From: Cichorium intybus
Taxonomy: Eukaryota > Streptophyta > Magnoliopsida > Asterales > Asteraceae
Direction: 5' to 3'
Assembly: GCA_023525715.1 (NCBI GenBank)
Contig: CM042013.1
Coordinates: 68,372,994-68,436,993 of the forward strand
DNA: 64,000 bases
Each line of letters begins with the position of its first letter. Position 1 is the stretch's first letter. This document shows, piece by piece, positions 27,114-38,887 of this stretch. The notes beneath the pieces were generated by a model that saw only the letters and a list, made by a program, of their open reading frames with translations, had not been told where the DNA came from and did no database searches. The translations under genes were made by a program, and so were the position numbers.

Positions 27114-28139
27114 TTTTATCTTGTCTATGGTTGGTTTTTGCCCCTTGGTGGATTTTGTCAAAACAATTTTAATTTTTGTTGTTGTGGATAGTTCATGATG
27201 GTTCCCCTATAGGGCTTTTCAGACAATGGTTTTGGTGCCTGGTTTAGGCTTTGAATGATTTCATGTTATGCTTTTTATAAGTATTGCTTGTGTTTAATCC
27301 ATGCTTGATAAAAACGTTTTTAGGATATTATTGAAGATTTTGAAAAACTTAATGACAAATGGTTTTAAGAATAAGCTGTTAAAAAGTTTTCTTAAAATTG
27401 AAGGAATCGTACAAACGTTTTCAATTTTAACTCGTTAAAGAGAATTTTTGGGATTTAGAAAAATATACTTCAAAGAAATCTTAAAACAATTCAGGGCGAT
27501 GTTAAAAGTCAGACATTGTTATGGTAAAACGATCAAATTTCTTGTAAATTTCAACAGTAGAGGATTCTTCAAAAGAGATTTGTTGATAGTGTTATGGTTG
27601 TGTTCAATACTCCTTTCTTAGGATTTGATTGAGTATGTAAGCAACTATCACCGTGAATTCTGATAAGGGATGTTTCCAAGATTTACTGGGGACATGCCCG
27701 AACGGGAGTATAACATAAAAATGTTATGCCATTGAAATCATTCTTAGATATAAGATATGGCTAGTCACAAGGAGATTGTCAATATGCCTTTCAGCATATT
27801 GGTCCACTCATTCTATATTCATTCTTAGATAGTGTGCATCCAAGCAGGGTCTGTAAACCCATTTCGGATGACAGGTGAATACCCTTAAACCTTAGAAGGG
27901 ATTTTGATACCTTAAGCGTATGAGAGGTGATCAGTCTCTATGTTTAGATTCTTGTTAAGGATTCTAAACTAGAACTTTAGCAAAACTTTGATTTCCTTGT
28001 CTGGAAAACAAAAATTACATGAGAGGTGAGTCAACGCCCCTCCGACGCTTAAGTCAGTATCATGCCTTGGACAATAAAATATAAAAAGAATATGAGGGAT
28101 CGCGTACCTTTTCTTTAAGGTTAGTTGGATATACTTACA
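27114..28139. other. No gene seen
   Basis: AT-rich sequence between the coiled-coil fragment and the 3' end of the Tat-type pol. It probably contains the untranslated 3' part of that element, but no LTR matching 32054-32634 is present here. Confidence 0.4.
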
Positions 28140-31015
28140 AATTTACCTGAAAGATTTCTTGAGGTGGATCATGTTCCAAGATCTTGGCAAAATGTTTCCT
28201 TCCATCTTGGTAAGCCAGTATACCCCTTTGCCAGCTTTAGAGTCGATGCAATATGGGCCTTCCCATTTAGCAACTAGTTTTTCGGCACTAGGATCCTTGG
28301 TATTTTGAAAGACCTTTCACAACACCATGTCACCTATTTAGAATCTACTGATTTTGATGTTCTTATTGTAGGTTCTAGTTATTCGTTGTTGGTAAGATGC
28401 TATCCGAATTTTGGGAAGATCCCGAATTTCATCTATTGTGTCAAGATCTTTAGTGAGAATCAGGTTGTTGTTTTCTGGTGTTTATAGACTGGTTCTTGTT
28501 GTGGGGATGATTACATATGGAGGGATTACAACTTCGAACCCAAACACCAAGGAATAAGGGGTTTGTCATGTTGCTCCCTTTCACTTGTGAGTCTATCCAT
28601 AGGACCATGGGTAACTCTTTAGCACATCTTCCCTTCTTATCTTTTTGGCACTTCTTGAGGTTATTTATAATGATTTCTTTTACTGGATTCGGCCTGACCG
28701 TTAGCTTGAGGGTGTATAGGGGTCGAAGTAATTAACTTGATTCCCCATCACGCACAACAATCTTGGGTTCTGTTGCTAATGCATTGTGAGCAGTAGTAGC
28801 ATACGATTTCTGATGGGATCCCGAATCTCGTCAAGATGTCGCACTTTATAAAGGATACCACTTCTTTGTCTCTAATATAAACAAATGCTTCAGCTTCTAT
28901 CCATTTCGAGAAGTAGTCGGTCATTTCCAAAATGAATACTTTGCCACCAGTTTCTCTATGTAGCTTACCAACTATATCAATGCCCCAATTAATGGATAGA
29001 CAAGGAGATATGATGAGATGCATTAGTTCCGCTGGTTGGTGGAGGATGCTATTGTGACTTTGACATGTGTCACATTTTTTTAACATAGTCAGCAACACCT
29101 TCCACATTGTAGGCCAGTGGTATCTAATTCTCAAATCTTTTAAGAATAAGGCTCTACCCCTAGTGTGACTTCCACAGTCGTCTCTGTGGATTTCTTTAAG
29201 GAATTTTTTTTATTCCTATGTTCTCTAAGCATCTTAAGTAAGGACCTGCCAAAAACTTTGTAAAGAGTACATTGACAATAATATGAAAATGGGAATTTTC
29301 TAACCTGAAAGACCTTGGGTTTGTTTCACTATCAGGGATAACTTCGTTTTGGATGTAATTCTTATCGGTGAAATCCAAGGTTCTGGCTGAGATGCTGTGT
29401 CGGATTCCGACAGGGGTGTTGAATATCTATTTTCAATATCTTGGACTCATTTTTGTTTGTCAATTGCTGGGGTGGTTATACGAATGATTGGGATTTTTGT
29501 GTCAGGAGTAATCTTGAGAGCTGATCCAAGGTTAGCTAATGCATCTCCTTCGGTGTTGTCTTCTCTTAGTTTTGGTCTAAATTGAAAATTTTGAAGCCTT
29601 TTGCTAATTCTTCTAGTATTTCTAAGTATTCAAATAATTTTTCACCCTTTACTACATAAGAACCATTGAAATGGTTAGCAATAAATAGGGAGTCAACATA
29701 AACCTGAATTTCTTTGATGTGAATATCTTGAGCAAGATGCAAATCGACAATTAGTGCTTCATTTTCAGCTTCGTTGTTTGTTGCATGAAATCCGTAATTC
29801 ATCGCGTAGGGCATTATGTCCCCTTGTGGCGATTTAAGCACGATTCCTAATCACGTTCCTGTAGAATTTGAGGCTCCGTCTGTATACAATATCCATTGTT
29901 GGCTCTCTCTCCATCTCTCCTAACATCTCGCCTAAACTTCCCCCAGGTTTCGGCCCAAGCTTGTCAATCTTCATCTTGAAGTTGCTTAAATTCTATTTCT
30001 GCTTCTGGTTGGATATCCATGCTAAAATCTACCAATGCTTGGGATTTTATTGCGGATCTTGGCTCGTATCTTAGATCAAATTTACTTAGCTTCACTGCCC
30101 ATTTCGACATCCTGCCTGGCAATTATGGTTTTCTCAAAATACACTTAATAGGGAAGTTAGTCTTAACAAAAATAGGATATATTTCAAAATAATGCATAAG
30201 TTTAATCGAGGCTGTGAAAAGTGCTAGGATGAGTTTTTCTAAGTGTGAATACCTGCTTTCGGTATCTAATAGGCTTTTACTTACATAATAGATAGGATGT
30301 TGGATGCCATCTTCTTCCTTTACCAGTACTGCACTTAGGGCACTTTTCGTGACTGCTAGGTATAAGAATAATATTTCTCCATTTATTGGTTTGACCAATA
30401 ATGGTGAAGAGGACAGATATTTCTTCAATTCTTGGAAGGCTTCCTCCTGTTTGTTGGTCCATTCAAATTTCTTAATTTTCCTCAATATCTCATAAAATGG
30501 CTTGCATCTTTCTAAAGATTTTGAGATGAATCTGTTGAGTGCCGCCACACTTCCTCTTAGCTTTTGAATGTCTTTGGTGAATGTTGGAGACTTTAAATTG
30601 AAGATTGTTTTTCCTGTTAGCTTCTAAATGTATTTGGTGAATGTTGGAGACTTTAGATTGATGATTGCTTTTATCTATTCTGGGCTCGCTTCCATTCCCC
30701 TTTAGTCACCATGTAGCCCAAGAATTTTTGAGAGCTTACTCCAAAGTTGCACTTTGCAGGATTGATCTTCATGTTGTATTTTTCCAAGATGTCTGAAGCC
30801 TCAACAAGATCCTTGGTATGATCTTTGGTGTTTTTCGACTTTACCACCATTTCGTCTATGTAAACTTCCATGGTTGTTCCAATATTGTCTTTGAACATCT
30901 TGCTCACTAATCTTTGATATGCGGTAGCTGCATTTTTCGAACCGAATGGCATAGCGGTGTAGTAATATATACATGTAGGTATCATGAAGGCTGTGTCCTC
31001 TTAATCTGATTCATC
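28140..31015 (-). pseudogene. Tat-type pol remnant (RT, RNase H, integrase)
   Basis: RT piece 30671-31015: AMPFG and the catalytic motif as YIDE instead of YIDD. The RT thumb plus first RNase H is at 30123-30548 (YYVSKSLLDTESRYSHLEKL). The second RNase H is at 29566-29841 (ATNNEAENEAL, YVDSLFIANH). The integrase is at 28748-29134 with CDTCQ of the zinc finger, INWGIDIVGKL and TRFGIPSEIV. The C-terminal integrase domain is at about 28140-28700 (KVFQNTKDPSAEKLVAKWEG, then PY). Frames change several times and stops are scattered. Such enzymes copy RNA into DNA and insert it. This copy cannot. Confidence 0.8.
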
Positions 31016-31256
31016 CACCATAGCCACCACCACCATCCCTACCATTCACCACCACCCACCACTTGCAATAGGTTATAAAACAAAGTAAATATAATGCAAA
31101 AACCAATAAGGACAAATTTGTCTTTTACATGGATTCTAATTCTATTTTCTGGCAACCAAACAGAATATGAAATTGGATTCCAATTCCATTTCCTGGAAAC
31201 CAAACAGAATATGGAATTGGATTCCAATTCCTTCAAAAACTTTATGCGAACCAAAC
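31016..31256. mobile_element. MITE-like insertion with GGCGTTTGGTTCGC terminus
   Basis: Read on the minus strand from 31256 the sequence starts GGTGGCGTTTGGTTCGC, a widespread dicot MITE terminus. Repeated blocks GGAATTGGAATCCAATTCC and CATATTCTGTTTGGTT follow. The opposite end is unclear and merges with a GGTGGTG-rich stretch (31016-31060), so the element is truncated or fused at a deletion breakpoint. Confidence 0.5.
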
Positions 31257-31557
31257 GCCACCTTAGGGATTTCTATGTCGCCGATGTATGGTGCAAATCT
31301 CGACACACGATGGCTTGAAGGGGACACTTCAGGTAGTGGAGGAACCACTCCGAGAACTGTAGAAATCATTTTTATTAACTGCCTGATTTCTCGTTCAACT
31401 AGAGGACTCATACCTGCATTTTGGTTAGTATTAGGAGGGATATTGTTATTAAAGGTAATGGTATTTGAGTTGGGGGTCGCAAAGCTTCCATCCAAGTGTA
31501 CTTAGTCTTGGATTCGTGTAGTAGGAGTGACATGATTTGTAGTTATAGCGTTCGCCA
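31257..31557 (-). pseudogene. Tat-type gag N-terminal fragment
   Basis: The frame starts MANAITTNHVTP near 31557, has one stop after about 18 residues, and continues with SPLVEREIRQLIKMI and RFAPYIGDIEIPKVAF. This start of a Tat-type gag breaks off at the MITE-like sequence. The rest of gag and the protease are gone. Confidence 0.6.
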
Positions 31558-32033
31558 TAGGGATCATCTTTGTTGTGAGTTTGCGAAGGTCCCCCTACTT
31601 TGAAGTTCATGTTCCTTGGGGCCAACAAGGTGATCCTGGAGCAAAGGGTGCTGGAACATTACTTCCAACATTCCTCAATTCAGCCCTTAGTCGATCCATC
31701 TCTCTTTGAATATTTGGGTGGCTTTCGTCTTGTTTCCTCATGTGCTTTTTTATTTGGCCTAGAGTGGTCACGAGCTCCTCATTGGAAATTAGAACAGGGA
31801 TTCCTCAAGGAGTTCTTCAATCAGAATATTGAGCATTATTCCTGGCAGAGGTGAATGAGGATCTTGGGACAGATTCCGAGACCATGGTCTAAGGATCCAT
31901 GGCTAGCGGTACGGATGAAGGAGATACTTCAAACACTTATGAAGGCAAAGAGGTTGAGGATGTGATGGGCAAGGTAGACATGGTTTCAGAGATGATCTAA
32001 AGGATTAGAATTAACTAAAAGGTAACACCACAG

Positions 32034-32051
32034 CCCCATGGTGGGCGCCAA
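32034..32051 (-). promoter_or_regulatory. Primer binding site of Tat-type element
   Basis: The minus strand reads TGGCGCCCACCATGGGGC, three bases inside the LTR. PBS sequences of this type are common in Tat-lineage elements. Confidence 0.75.
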
Positions 32052-32053
32052 TT

Positions 32054-32634
32054 TGTTTTGGTCAAATATGTGCTAAGTGAATATCAACCAAATTAGTAAA
32101 GCTTGTGGTGTTGTAATCGAAAAGCACAACAAGAAAGTAAGGTGCAGGACACAAGATTTTCGAGGAAAGCCCTTGGTATTGGTTAGGATCTTCGACATAA
32201 AACCTCGGGAGCTGGAAAAATCCTAGCTGCCTTTGTTGATTTTATTGATCGATGAAATGAATATTAGTTTACAGTAGCTTCAAGAGAGTATTTGTTCGTG
32301 TGTTCATGTGTACATGTGTCATTTTTCAATTTTAGCTGCTTATATATACATATAAATCATATACATTATTAATAGATTTCTTAGAATCTCGGCGTCATCT
32401 TTTATTCCATGATCTTGGGTGTTTAAGCTATTTTCCATGCTTTTTGTGGTAATTCTGATTTGACCGGGTCTTTATTGACGTATTCAATACCTGAATCAAA
32501 GGAGTAAACAAACACGGAGAAAAACATAATGGTTAGTATGCATCGGTATCTTGATCAAGATGTTGACAAAGATGCTGCCCTAAATCCTGCACATAAGATG
32601 TTAGTGATAATTTATACCCATACCAGATATAACA
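32054..32634 (-). repeat. 5' LTR of Tat-type element
   Basis: Bounded on the plus strand by TGTTTTGGTC and ATATAACA. On the minus strand it starts TGTTATATCTGG, and the PBS follows. No second copy is found in the window, so the right limit is set by TG/CA ends only. Confidence 0.6.
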
Positions 32635-33789
32635 AGTCTTTTGTCTGTATTTTTTGGATGGTTTTGAACCATTACACGTAGAAGAATGGAATATAAGAAA
32701 CTATTAAAATGGGTTTCAAAGAAAGAAACATTTAAGCTAGCTGGATAGGGATGGATTTCAAAAATATTCAGGCTTTAAATTGTTAGGAACTCTTGGTGTA
32801 GGGGGAGCATGAACCTTACATAATGTGAGGTAGCCTTGAAAAGGAATTTTTCTTGTGCAGCTTATGCAAATTTGTATATTAGAATCGGTGCAAAAAATTG
32901 TTTGCTGTGGTTTAGAAATCTGATGGATATTTGGGAGTTAGAGGAAAATCAAAATCTTCACATAAGACTGCAATGACCGAGTCAAGAGGTACGTGGTTTC
33001 TGTTATCTCTCATCGAGTATTTTTGTACTAATAGGGTGTTTTAGACAAGATTTAATAAAAAAGGAAGTTTGCCATTGGTTACTAAATATAGGTTAGGTTT
33101 AAAAATAGGTCCCACAATATTCTATAAATGTTACAAACTAATAGTTTTTACATTCGTGCGATGCAGTAGGGATGTCATACTAAATAAATTATTAAAAATA
33201 CCATAACAAAAATCCAACTTTACTCTCATACTATTAGTACATGGTCTTTGAGTATCAACACAATACAACAATATAATCCACAAAAAGTAATGATCTAACC
33301 AATGTATATTATCGTAATACAAAAAGAAATTGAAAATACATTGCTATAATGAAGTAGATTTTTCTAAAACCTCGCATGTTGACACAGATTTATGTATATA
33401 TTACCGGAAAAACATAATCAAAATTATTAATATGATTAATTATGTACCAAAGTGTAGTTTGGTTAGTAAAAACAAAATTTAAAAAAAAAACAGTGGAACA
33501 AAAGTTTTTGAAAAAGTAAGTTTTAAATGTTTTGCAAAAGGTTGTAAAACAATTTGGAGAAAACTATAAAAACGAACTTTAGAAAGATTATCATGTTTAA
33601 ATAAACAAAAAAATTTGTATAAATGGATAAAAACGTTAAATAAAGAAAACCTTTTAATGTCAAATGAAATAAATCACAGAAGGTGGATCCCTATCCATTA
33701 TACAGATTAACAAATTGGATGCATATAAGATCCATGAGGTGACAAAAGTTGAGTGGGAAGCAATTGTTTATCAAGAAGTATTTTACCAT
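32635..33789. other. No gene seen
   Basis: AT-rich intergenic sequence with poly-A runs near 33478-33490. No long frames, repeats or element ends were recognised. Confidence 0.5.
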
Positions 33790-33792
33790 TAA

Positions 33793-34051
33793 GAGCATCT
33801 CCAACCCACCTCCATTTATAGGGTTACTTTATTTTTAAACCTCTTTTTCCTCCAACCCAACTCTATAACCCACTCTATTTTTTAGTATATGAATTATATT
33901 ACTCTAAATATTGAGTAATACTATTCATTTACACTAAAAATAGAGTTAATGTGTCAATTGTCATTTTTAGTCATTTATTTTTCGTTTCTATACATTTTTA
34001 TATATTAAATGATATTAATTTGTTATAATTATCAAAATTGAATATTTATAC
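33793..34051. mobile_element. Harbinger-like MITE, left part
   Basis: Starts GAGCATCTCCAACCCACC after TAA, the familiar terminus of a plant MITE family. It is interrupted at 34051 by the SIRE-type copia element and resumes at 55768. The matching right terminus with its own TAA is at 55982-55985. Confidence 0.65.
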
Positions 34052-34501
34052 TGTAAGTCCCAAACTTTCAGATATAGATGGTGTCAAATACAAACACTCG
34101 ATTGGTGTGGAATCCCAACGAGTAATCAACAAAACAAGAACAAGAACGGATTAATCTTCAATGCACACTATATTAGAATGGTCGGGTACATAAGATCTTG
34201 ATGATCGCTTGAACAATAATTCTCTCTAGACTTACACGGTTCCCAAAACGATCAACTAAACGGCTAACCTACAAATGACGGCTAAAATACATATTTATAC
34301 CTAATGATGACCTAAGCCCACCAAGCCGTGAACCCACCGAAAGCTCAAGCCCAAGCCTACCGAAATCCCTATGGATTTCGGTCATGTCACCACCAAAATG
34401 GTGGGGTTTTCGGTCCCTGACCAAAAACTCTTACCAGCCCAATAAATTGAGAATTAAGCTTAATAATGCAAAGATTAAACCACCAAACTTATGACCTAAC
34501 A
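34052..34501 (-). repeat. 3' LTR of SIRE-type copia element
   Basis: Starts TGTAAGTCCC and ends GACCTAACA. It is followed by ATCTCCCCCTTGG, whose minus-strand reading CCAAGGGGGAGAT is the polypurine tract. Matches 55313-55762 throughout. Confidence 0.9.
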
Positions 34502-34737
34502 ATCTCCCCCTTGGTTTAATGCTTTCATTGCTCTTCAAGCTTTATCTTGTTCTTGGCTTCGGTTGAACACTGTATGAATATTCTAACAATCCCCCTACAC
34601 GTCATAGGGAGAAGATGTTAATAGCTTTCTGTTCGATACAGAGACAACTCCATCTTCGGGATTGGGCTATCTTCATATTTGACTTTGAACGCTCATTGGG
34701 TGAATAGGCTTCTTGTAACGGTCTTGAATCAGCACAT
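34502..34737 (-). other. 3' interior remnant of the SIRE-type element
   Basis: Non-coding sequence between the PPT and the breakpoint at 34738, where Athila sequence begins abruptly. A second CCCCCTACACG block lies at about 34591. No RNase H coding sequence is left. Confidence 0.55.
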
Positions 34738-35665
34738 CCATCCCGTCCTCAAAGTCACCCACCGCATCATTGCTTCTATCTTCTTCCCACAAGAAGAGAT
34801 AAGCAAGGCTGGCCTAAATGAACTTGAGCTTCTCTACTGCATGATCAATCCAGGGCCTAAAACCCCAAATTTTGGATCCTGGATCATGTACAAACTACTT
34901 AAACTAAGTAGAAGTTCATCTGGCCAGATCCATTACGGTGGCATTATCACATTAATAGCCAAGCATCCAGCCCTGGGCATCAGATTTCCTGATAACCTTG
35001 AGATAGTCAGAGGTGAGCGATACCTCACCTCCGATGTTCTTGAGGGTATGAGGTTATTTCGACGCCCCGAATCAGACGAAATTTGGCAAGCCGACGGACG
35101 CGATTATCTCCGGGTCAACAAGCGAAATGCCCGAATCCTTCGATTAGCCAACCCAGTCTCCAGCACAAATTGGAAGCCTCCTTCCAACATGGGCCTACAA
35201 CTACCCCCTCCCAACCTACCCCCTCGAGAGCCCAGCCCACCACCGAGACAGCCCCAGGAACCCGGCCCTTCAAGTTCTGCTAGCTCATTCCCTCCAGAGC
35301 ACAGTCTATACATGGAGCAATTTTCTAGCATCAACTCCCAGCTTGCGGATCTTCGCCTTGATTATCAAGGCATCTATGATTATCTTGGTGAGATTGATAC
35401 ACACCAAATGGAGCTGCGCCAAGACTTTGAGCAGTTTAGAGAGAACCAGTATAAACATAACCAAGATGTTATGTCTATACTCTCTGACATACAAAGATCC
35501 GTTGCCTTTAACCCATGGCAACAGCAGCAACCACTACAGCCACCGCAGCAACAACACCAGCCGGGCAGCCAACCACCCCCGCCCCCTCAATTTCCACCTT
35601 ATCCATATTTCCCACCATACCCTTACCCTCCATTTCCGCCACGGGGACCATTCCCCGACCCTTAG
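34738..35665 (+). pseudogene. Athila 3' ORF, C-terminal part (5' truncated)
   Basis: Codes from HPVLKVTHRIIAS to the proline-rich end PRGPFPDP with TAG at 35663-35665. An apparent start at 34679 lies in copia sequence read backwards and is fortuitous. The C-terminal frame here is intact, with PPYPYFPPYPYPPFPP. The full copy at 45300 has lost four bases in this stretch and ends in another frame. The protein family is that of the Athila 3' ORF; function is unknown. Confidence 0.75.
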
Positions 35666-37241
35666 TAGGTTGTTTCTATCTCCTTCCCTAATGCATTGTG
35701 GACACTGCATTTATTTTAAGCTTGGGGATGGGGAAATAAATCCCATATAAAAAAAAATTTAAAACCATAAAAATTCAAAAATATTTTATTTCCTGCATTT
35801 TATTTTTAATTTTTAGCATGCATTTTTTTTATTACCTCTTGCTTCTCACCTATGTGACACCTTTAAATTGCAACCATAATACATCTCATAGTTAAACTTC
35901 TTGTAATTTTGTCCCCTATCTACATGCAACATCACCATCTTTTGAAACCCTAGATCTTCATTAGGAATTTCTTTTTATTAATTTTCTAGCATAGATACGA
36001 TTGGGAGAATTATAAAACACACATGAAATTGAATCAAAATTATTATAGCAAAGGATGCTTTATTCACCCATGAGTTCATCAATGTGTGTAATCGACTAGG
36101 AGAAATACTATGGAAGTTGCACTAGTCCCCCTTCATGACCATACATTTGCATATTGTCTATTAAACATAAGGTTTATCTCAAAATCGCGATTTTCCAAAG
36201 TCATGGACAAAAATCTTATTTTCTATATTTTTTAGTTTTGTGTGATAGTAGGTGTCATATGACCTTGTTTATATTATTTTGGTCATCAGTGTGTTTAAAT
36301 TTTATTATTATTACAAAAATAACATAAAAATATTTTGTCTAATCATTTTAGCAAAAATTTTGTGAAATTATTTTTATGGTGAAAATCCAGAAAATGTTTC
36401 ACTTGGTTCTAAAAGATTGGTCAAATTAAAAAAAAAAAAAAAAAAAACCGAACCAAGTGATCACTCGAGTCATTTAAAATGAAAATTTTCCACAAAAATA
36501 CAATAAAGCGGTTACTTGTTTGAAAGCCTCATTTCATCCTTTTTGCTTTAAACAACTAAATCTAATTTTGATCTAGTTACAACTTCATACATTGACCATG
36601 CTTTAAAAGTCTTCATACATTTGGGTCAATTTGAAGTTTAAAAGATTTAGTTGCTTCGGTCGTCTAGGTATCTATCCTTTGTAAATAGGAATCGAGTTGT
36701 AATTTTTTGTCCCTCTGTTTTGGAAAATCATGTGTTTAATAAATAAATATGCAAATGAGGCCGGTTGGAGGACTTGAGCAAAGTCAACTTAGTATAAGCT
36801 TCCTAGATTCGATATCCAAGCGCCCCTCCTATAAAAATGAGTGTTTATAGCCAAATCTTGAAAATGGAGCTTGCAAGGTCACACATCTTGTGACATGAGT
36901 GAATAAACACGAGAGGAGTGAACAATTGTGAGCACGTCCTTTGCTTGTGAGACGCTTTGAATAATAAGTGAAGGTTTCATGTGTGAGTTTATATATTGTC
37001 CTAACGTGTGTATGCTAAGTAATTGATAAAAATTTGTTCATTTTAATGGTCTTTTGTTTTGAATAGATGGTCTAACTTATATGTGTGTAGGGTCCAAATT
37101 GACATGATTTTTAATTATGATTGATGTTGTCTTGGTTGCTACCTAAGGTGTCTATTCTTTTTCCACTTTGTAGTTTGTTGTCCACATTGTTTAGATCCTT
37201 GTTTTCCTTGAGGACAAGAAAAGTCTAAGCTTGGGGATATT
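35666..37241 (+). other. 3' untranslated interior of truncated Athila copy
   Basis: Long AT-rich non-coding stretch with two AAGCTTGGGGA purine motifs (35718-35728 and, at the LTR border, 37227-37237) and a 19-base A run near 36429-36447. The same layout occurs at 46866-48351. Confidence 0.8.
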
Positions 37242-38845
37242 TGTTAAGTGTATCTTTAGGCATGTTTTCATACCTTTTTTATCCTCGTTTCATCTTGCAT
37301 TTGATTATCTTTATTGCATATTTTCATGTTTTTCGGGATTTCAAGAATAGCAATCTACTTTCACACTTTGTGGTTGTTTTCAGGTGCTTTTGAGGGTTGA
37401 ATCTTGTTTTGGATGACAATGGGAGGCTACACAAGAAATTTCAGAAGAAACGGAGCTCAAACGAAGAAATTGCAAAATCCTCATTCCGTTGACAGTAGTG
37501 TACACGGCCCGTGTAACTTTGTGGGCAAAAGTTACACGGCCGTGTAACTTTGTTTTGCCACATATGATGCCATGTCAGCTCAGGGTAGGGTCCAGAAGAA
37601 TTGCAGGATTACACGACCGTGTAATCTTGGCCCAAGAAGTTACACGGCCGTGTAACTTTTCCTGGTGACCAGATCTGCTTTTTGGCCCACTTTGAGTTGT
37701 TTATTCCTTCTTGTGCTGTCATCCCCATGCTACACGACTAGATGCAGATCCAACCTGATTTTGAAGCCATGTGATGAAGAAAGTGGGTCTTGGAATGATG
37801 ATGTTTGCCATTGTCCAAATTACCATTTTACCCTTGGTGTGTTAGTATAAATAGATGTGCTTGGTTAGCCTTAGAACCATCCCATCTTTCCATTATTTTC
37901 TGAATACTCTCTAGATACATTGTGTTTGTGTTTGTGTGCAACTTCAAGTGTGGATTATCTTCATTTTGTATGTTCATTTCTCTTTTACTAGTCATGAGCG
38001 GCTAGTAACTTTATTTTCTGGTTTTGTATTAAGGATTGTGATTGTGATTTAATATAAAGTTTCATGTTTGATTTTATATCTTTCTAGTGATATGATTTTG
38101 AGAGTTAACAAATGTTTGGTTTTTATTTATTTCATATTGGCCATTTGATCTCAAATAATAATCAATCTAGTCATACAAATTATAAAATCCGTAATTGTTT
38201 TATAAAATGTTATTTGTGATAATCATCTTTAATTAGGTGAAAATCATATCTCTTGTTTTAACGCTTCAACGCTTGTTTAGGAGTATTGAACATTGTTGGG
38301 AACATTCACATAAAACATAATGCAATCTTTCATTCAAATTCTATGATCTTATCTAGATTTGATTAGTAAGATTAGTCTTAGTTAACAAGCTTCTCTTGAC
38401 TAAGGTACATTAGGTGAATAGTGTATGTGCGAGCTTTCGGCATACACAAAGTACCAACTTAGAAAGATTAAAGTTATAAACATCATTCTTATTGTTATTT
38501 CCAATCATATGACTACAAATACAAAACCAGAATTTGTCCCCAAATTATAAAAACAATCATTCTATATATTTTGTCCCAAGTTATTTGTTCTCAACATTTA
38601 CATAATTGTTGTCCAACTATTCATCAAACCCCCCCCCCTTTGGTTACTTTCTTTATAAGTTTAACTTCCGTGAATTCAAGGTGTAATCCATTAGACCATC
38701 GCTCCATGTGGATCGACCCTGCTTGCCATTTATACTACACAGTTAGTATTTATAACAAGTAGTGCAATCACGAAATATCGGTAATTAATAAATCATTTCA
38801 AACCATATTTCAACTCTTTTATTTTGTTGATTACGACACTCAACA
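37242..38845 (+). repeat. LTR shared by the truncated and full Athila copies
   Basis: Starts TGTTAAGTGT and ends GACACTCAACA. It contains several copies of the palindrome TTACACGGCCGTGTAA or the variant with GACCG (37498-37655), a TATA-like TATAAATA near 37847-37854, and GTGGATCGACCCTG near 38708 shared with other LTRs of this window. It is both the 3' LTR of the left copy and the 5' LTR of the full copy. Confidence 0.93.
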
Positions 38846-38848
38846 AAT

Positions 38849-38866
38849 TGGCGCCGTTGCCGGGGA
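38849..38866 (+). promoter_or_regulatory. Primer binding site, tRNA-Asp
   Basis: TGGCGCCGTTGCCGGGGA is an exact complement of the last 18 bases of plant tRNA-Asp with CCA, three bases after the LTR. This is the classical Athila primer. Confidence 0.95.
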
Positions 38867-38887
38867 GCACGGTATTACTAATATTTT

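Larger units (their letters stand above)
28140..32634 (-). mobile_element. Ty3/gypsy Tat-type retrotransposon, truncated and internally deleted
   Basis: On the minus strand the order from right to left is 5' LTR, PBS, the gag start, a jump into reverse transcriptase, RNase H domains, integrase and the integrase C-terminal domain. The second RNase H-like domain with ATNNEAENEALI is characteristic of the Tat lineage. Most of gag, protease and the first half of RT are missing, replaced by a MITE-like sequence at 31016-31256. No 3' LTR is visible. The element is dead. Confidence 0.8.
34738..37241 (+). mobile_element. 5'-truncated Athila copy sharing an LTR with the full copy
   Basis: From 34738 the sequence matches 45857-48351 of the full element with about 1 percent differences by eye, up to the LTR at 37242. 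It holds the second half of the 3' ORF and the 3' untranslated interior with its purine tract. No 5' LTR, gag or pol precedes it. The break at 34738 joins it directly to copia 3' interior, so one deletion removed the left part of this Athila copy and the middle of the copia host. Confidence 0.9.

Noticed and set aside
34679..34737. Possible N-terminus of a 328-residue protein fused to Athila sequence.
   Set aside because: These codons are copia 3' interior read in antisense; the fusion is a deletion junction.
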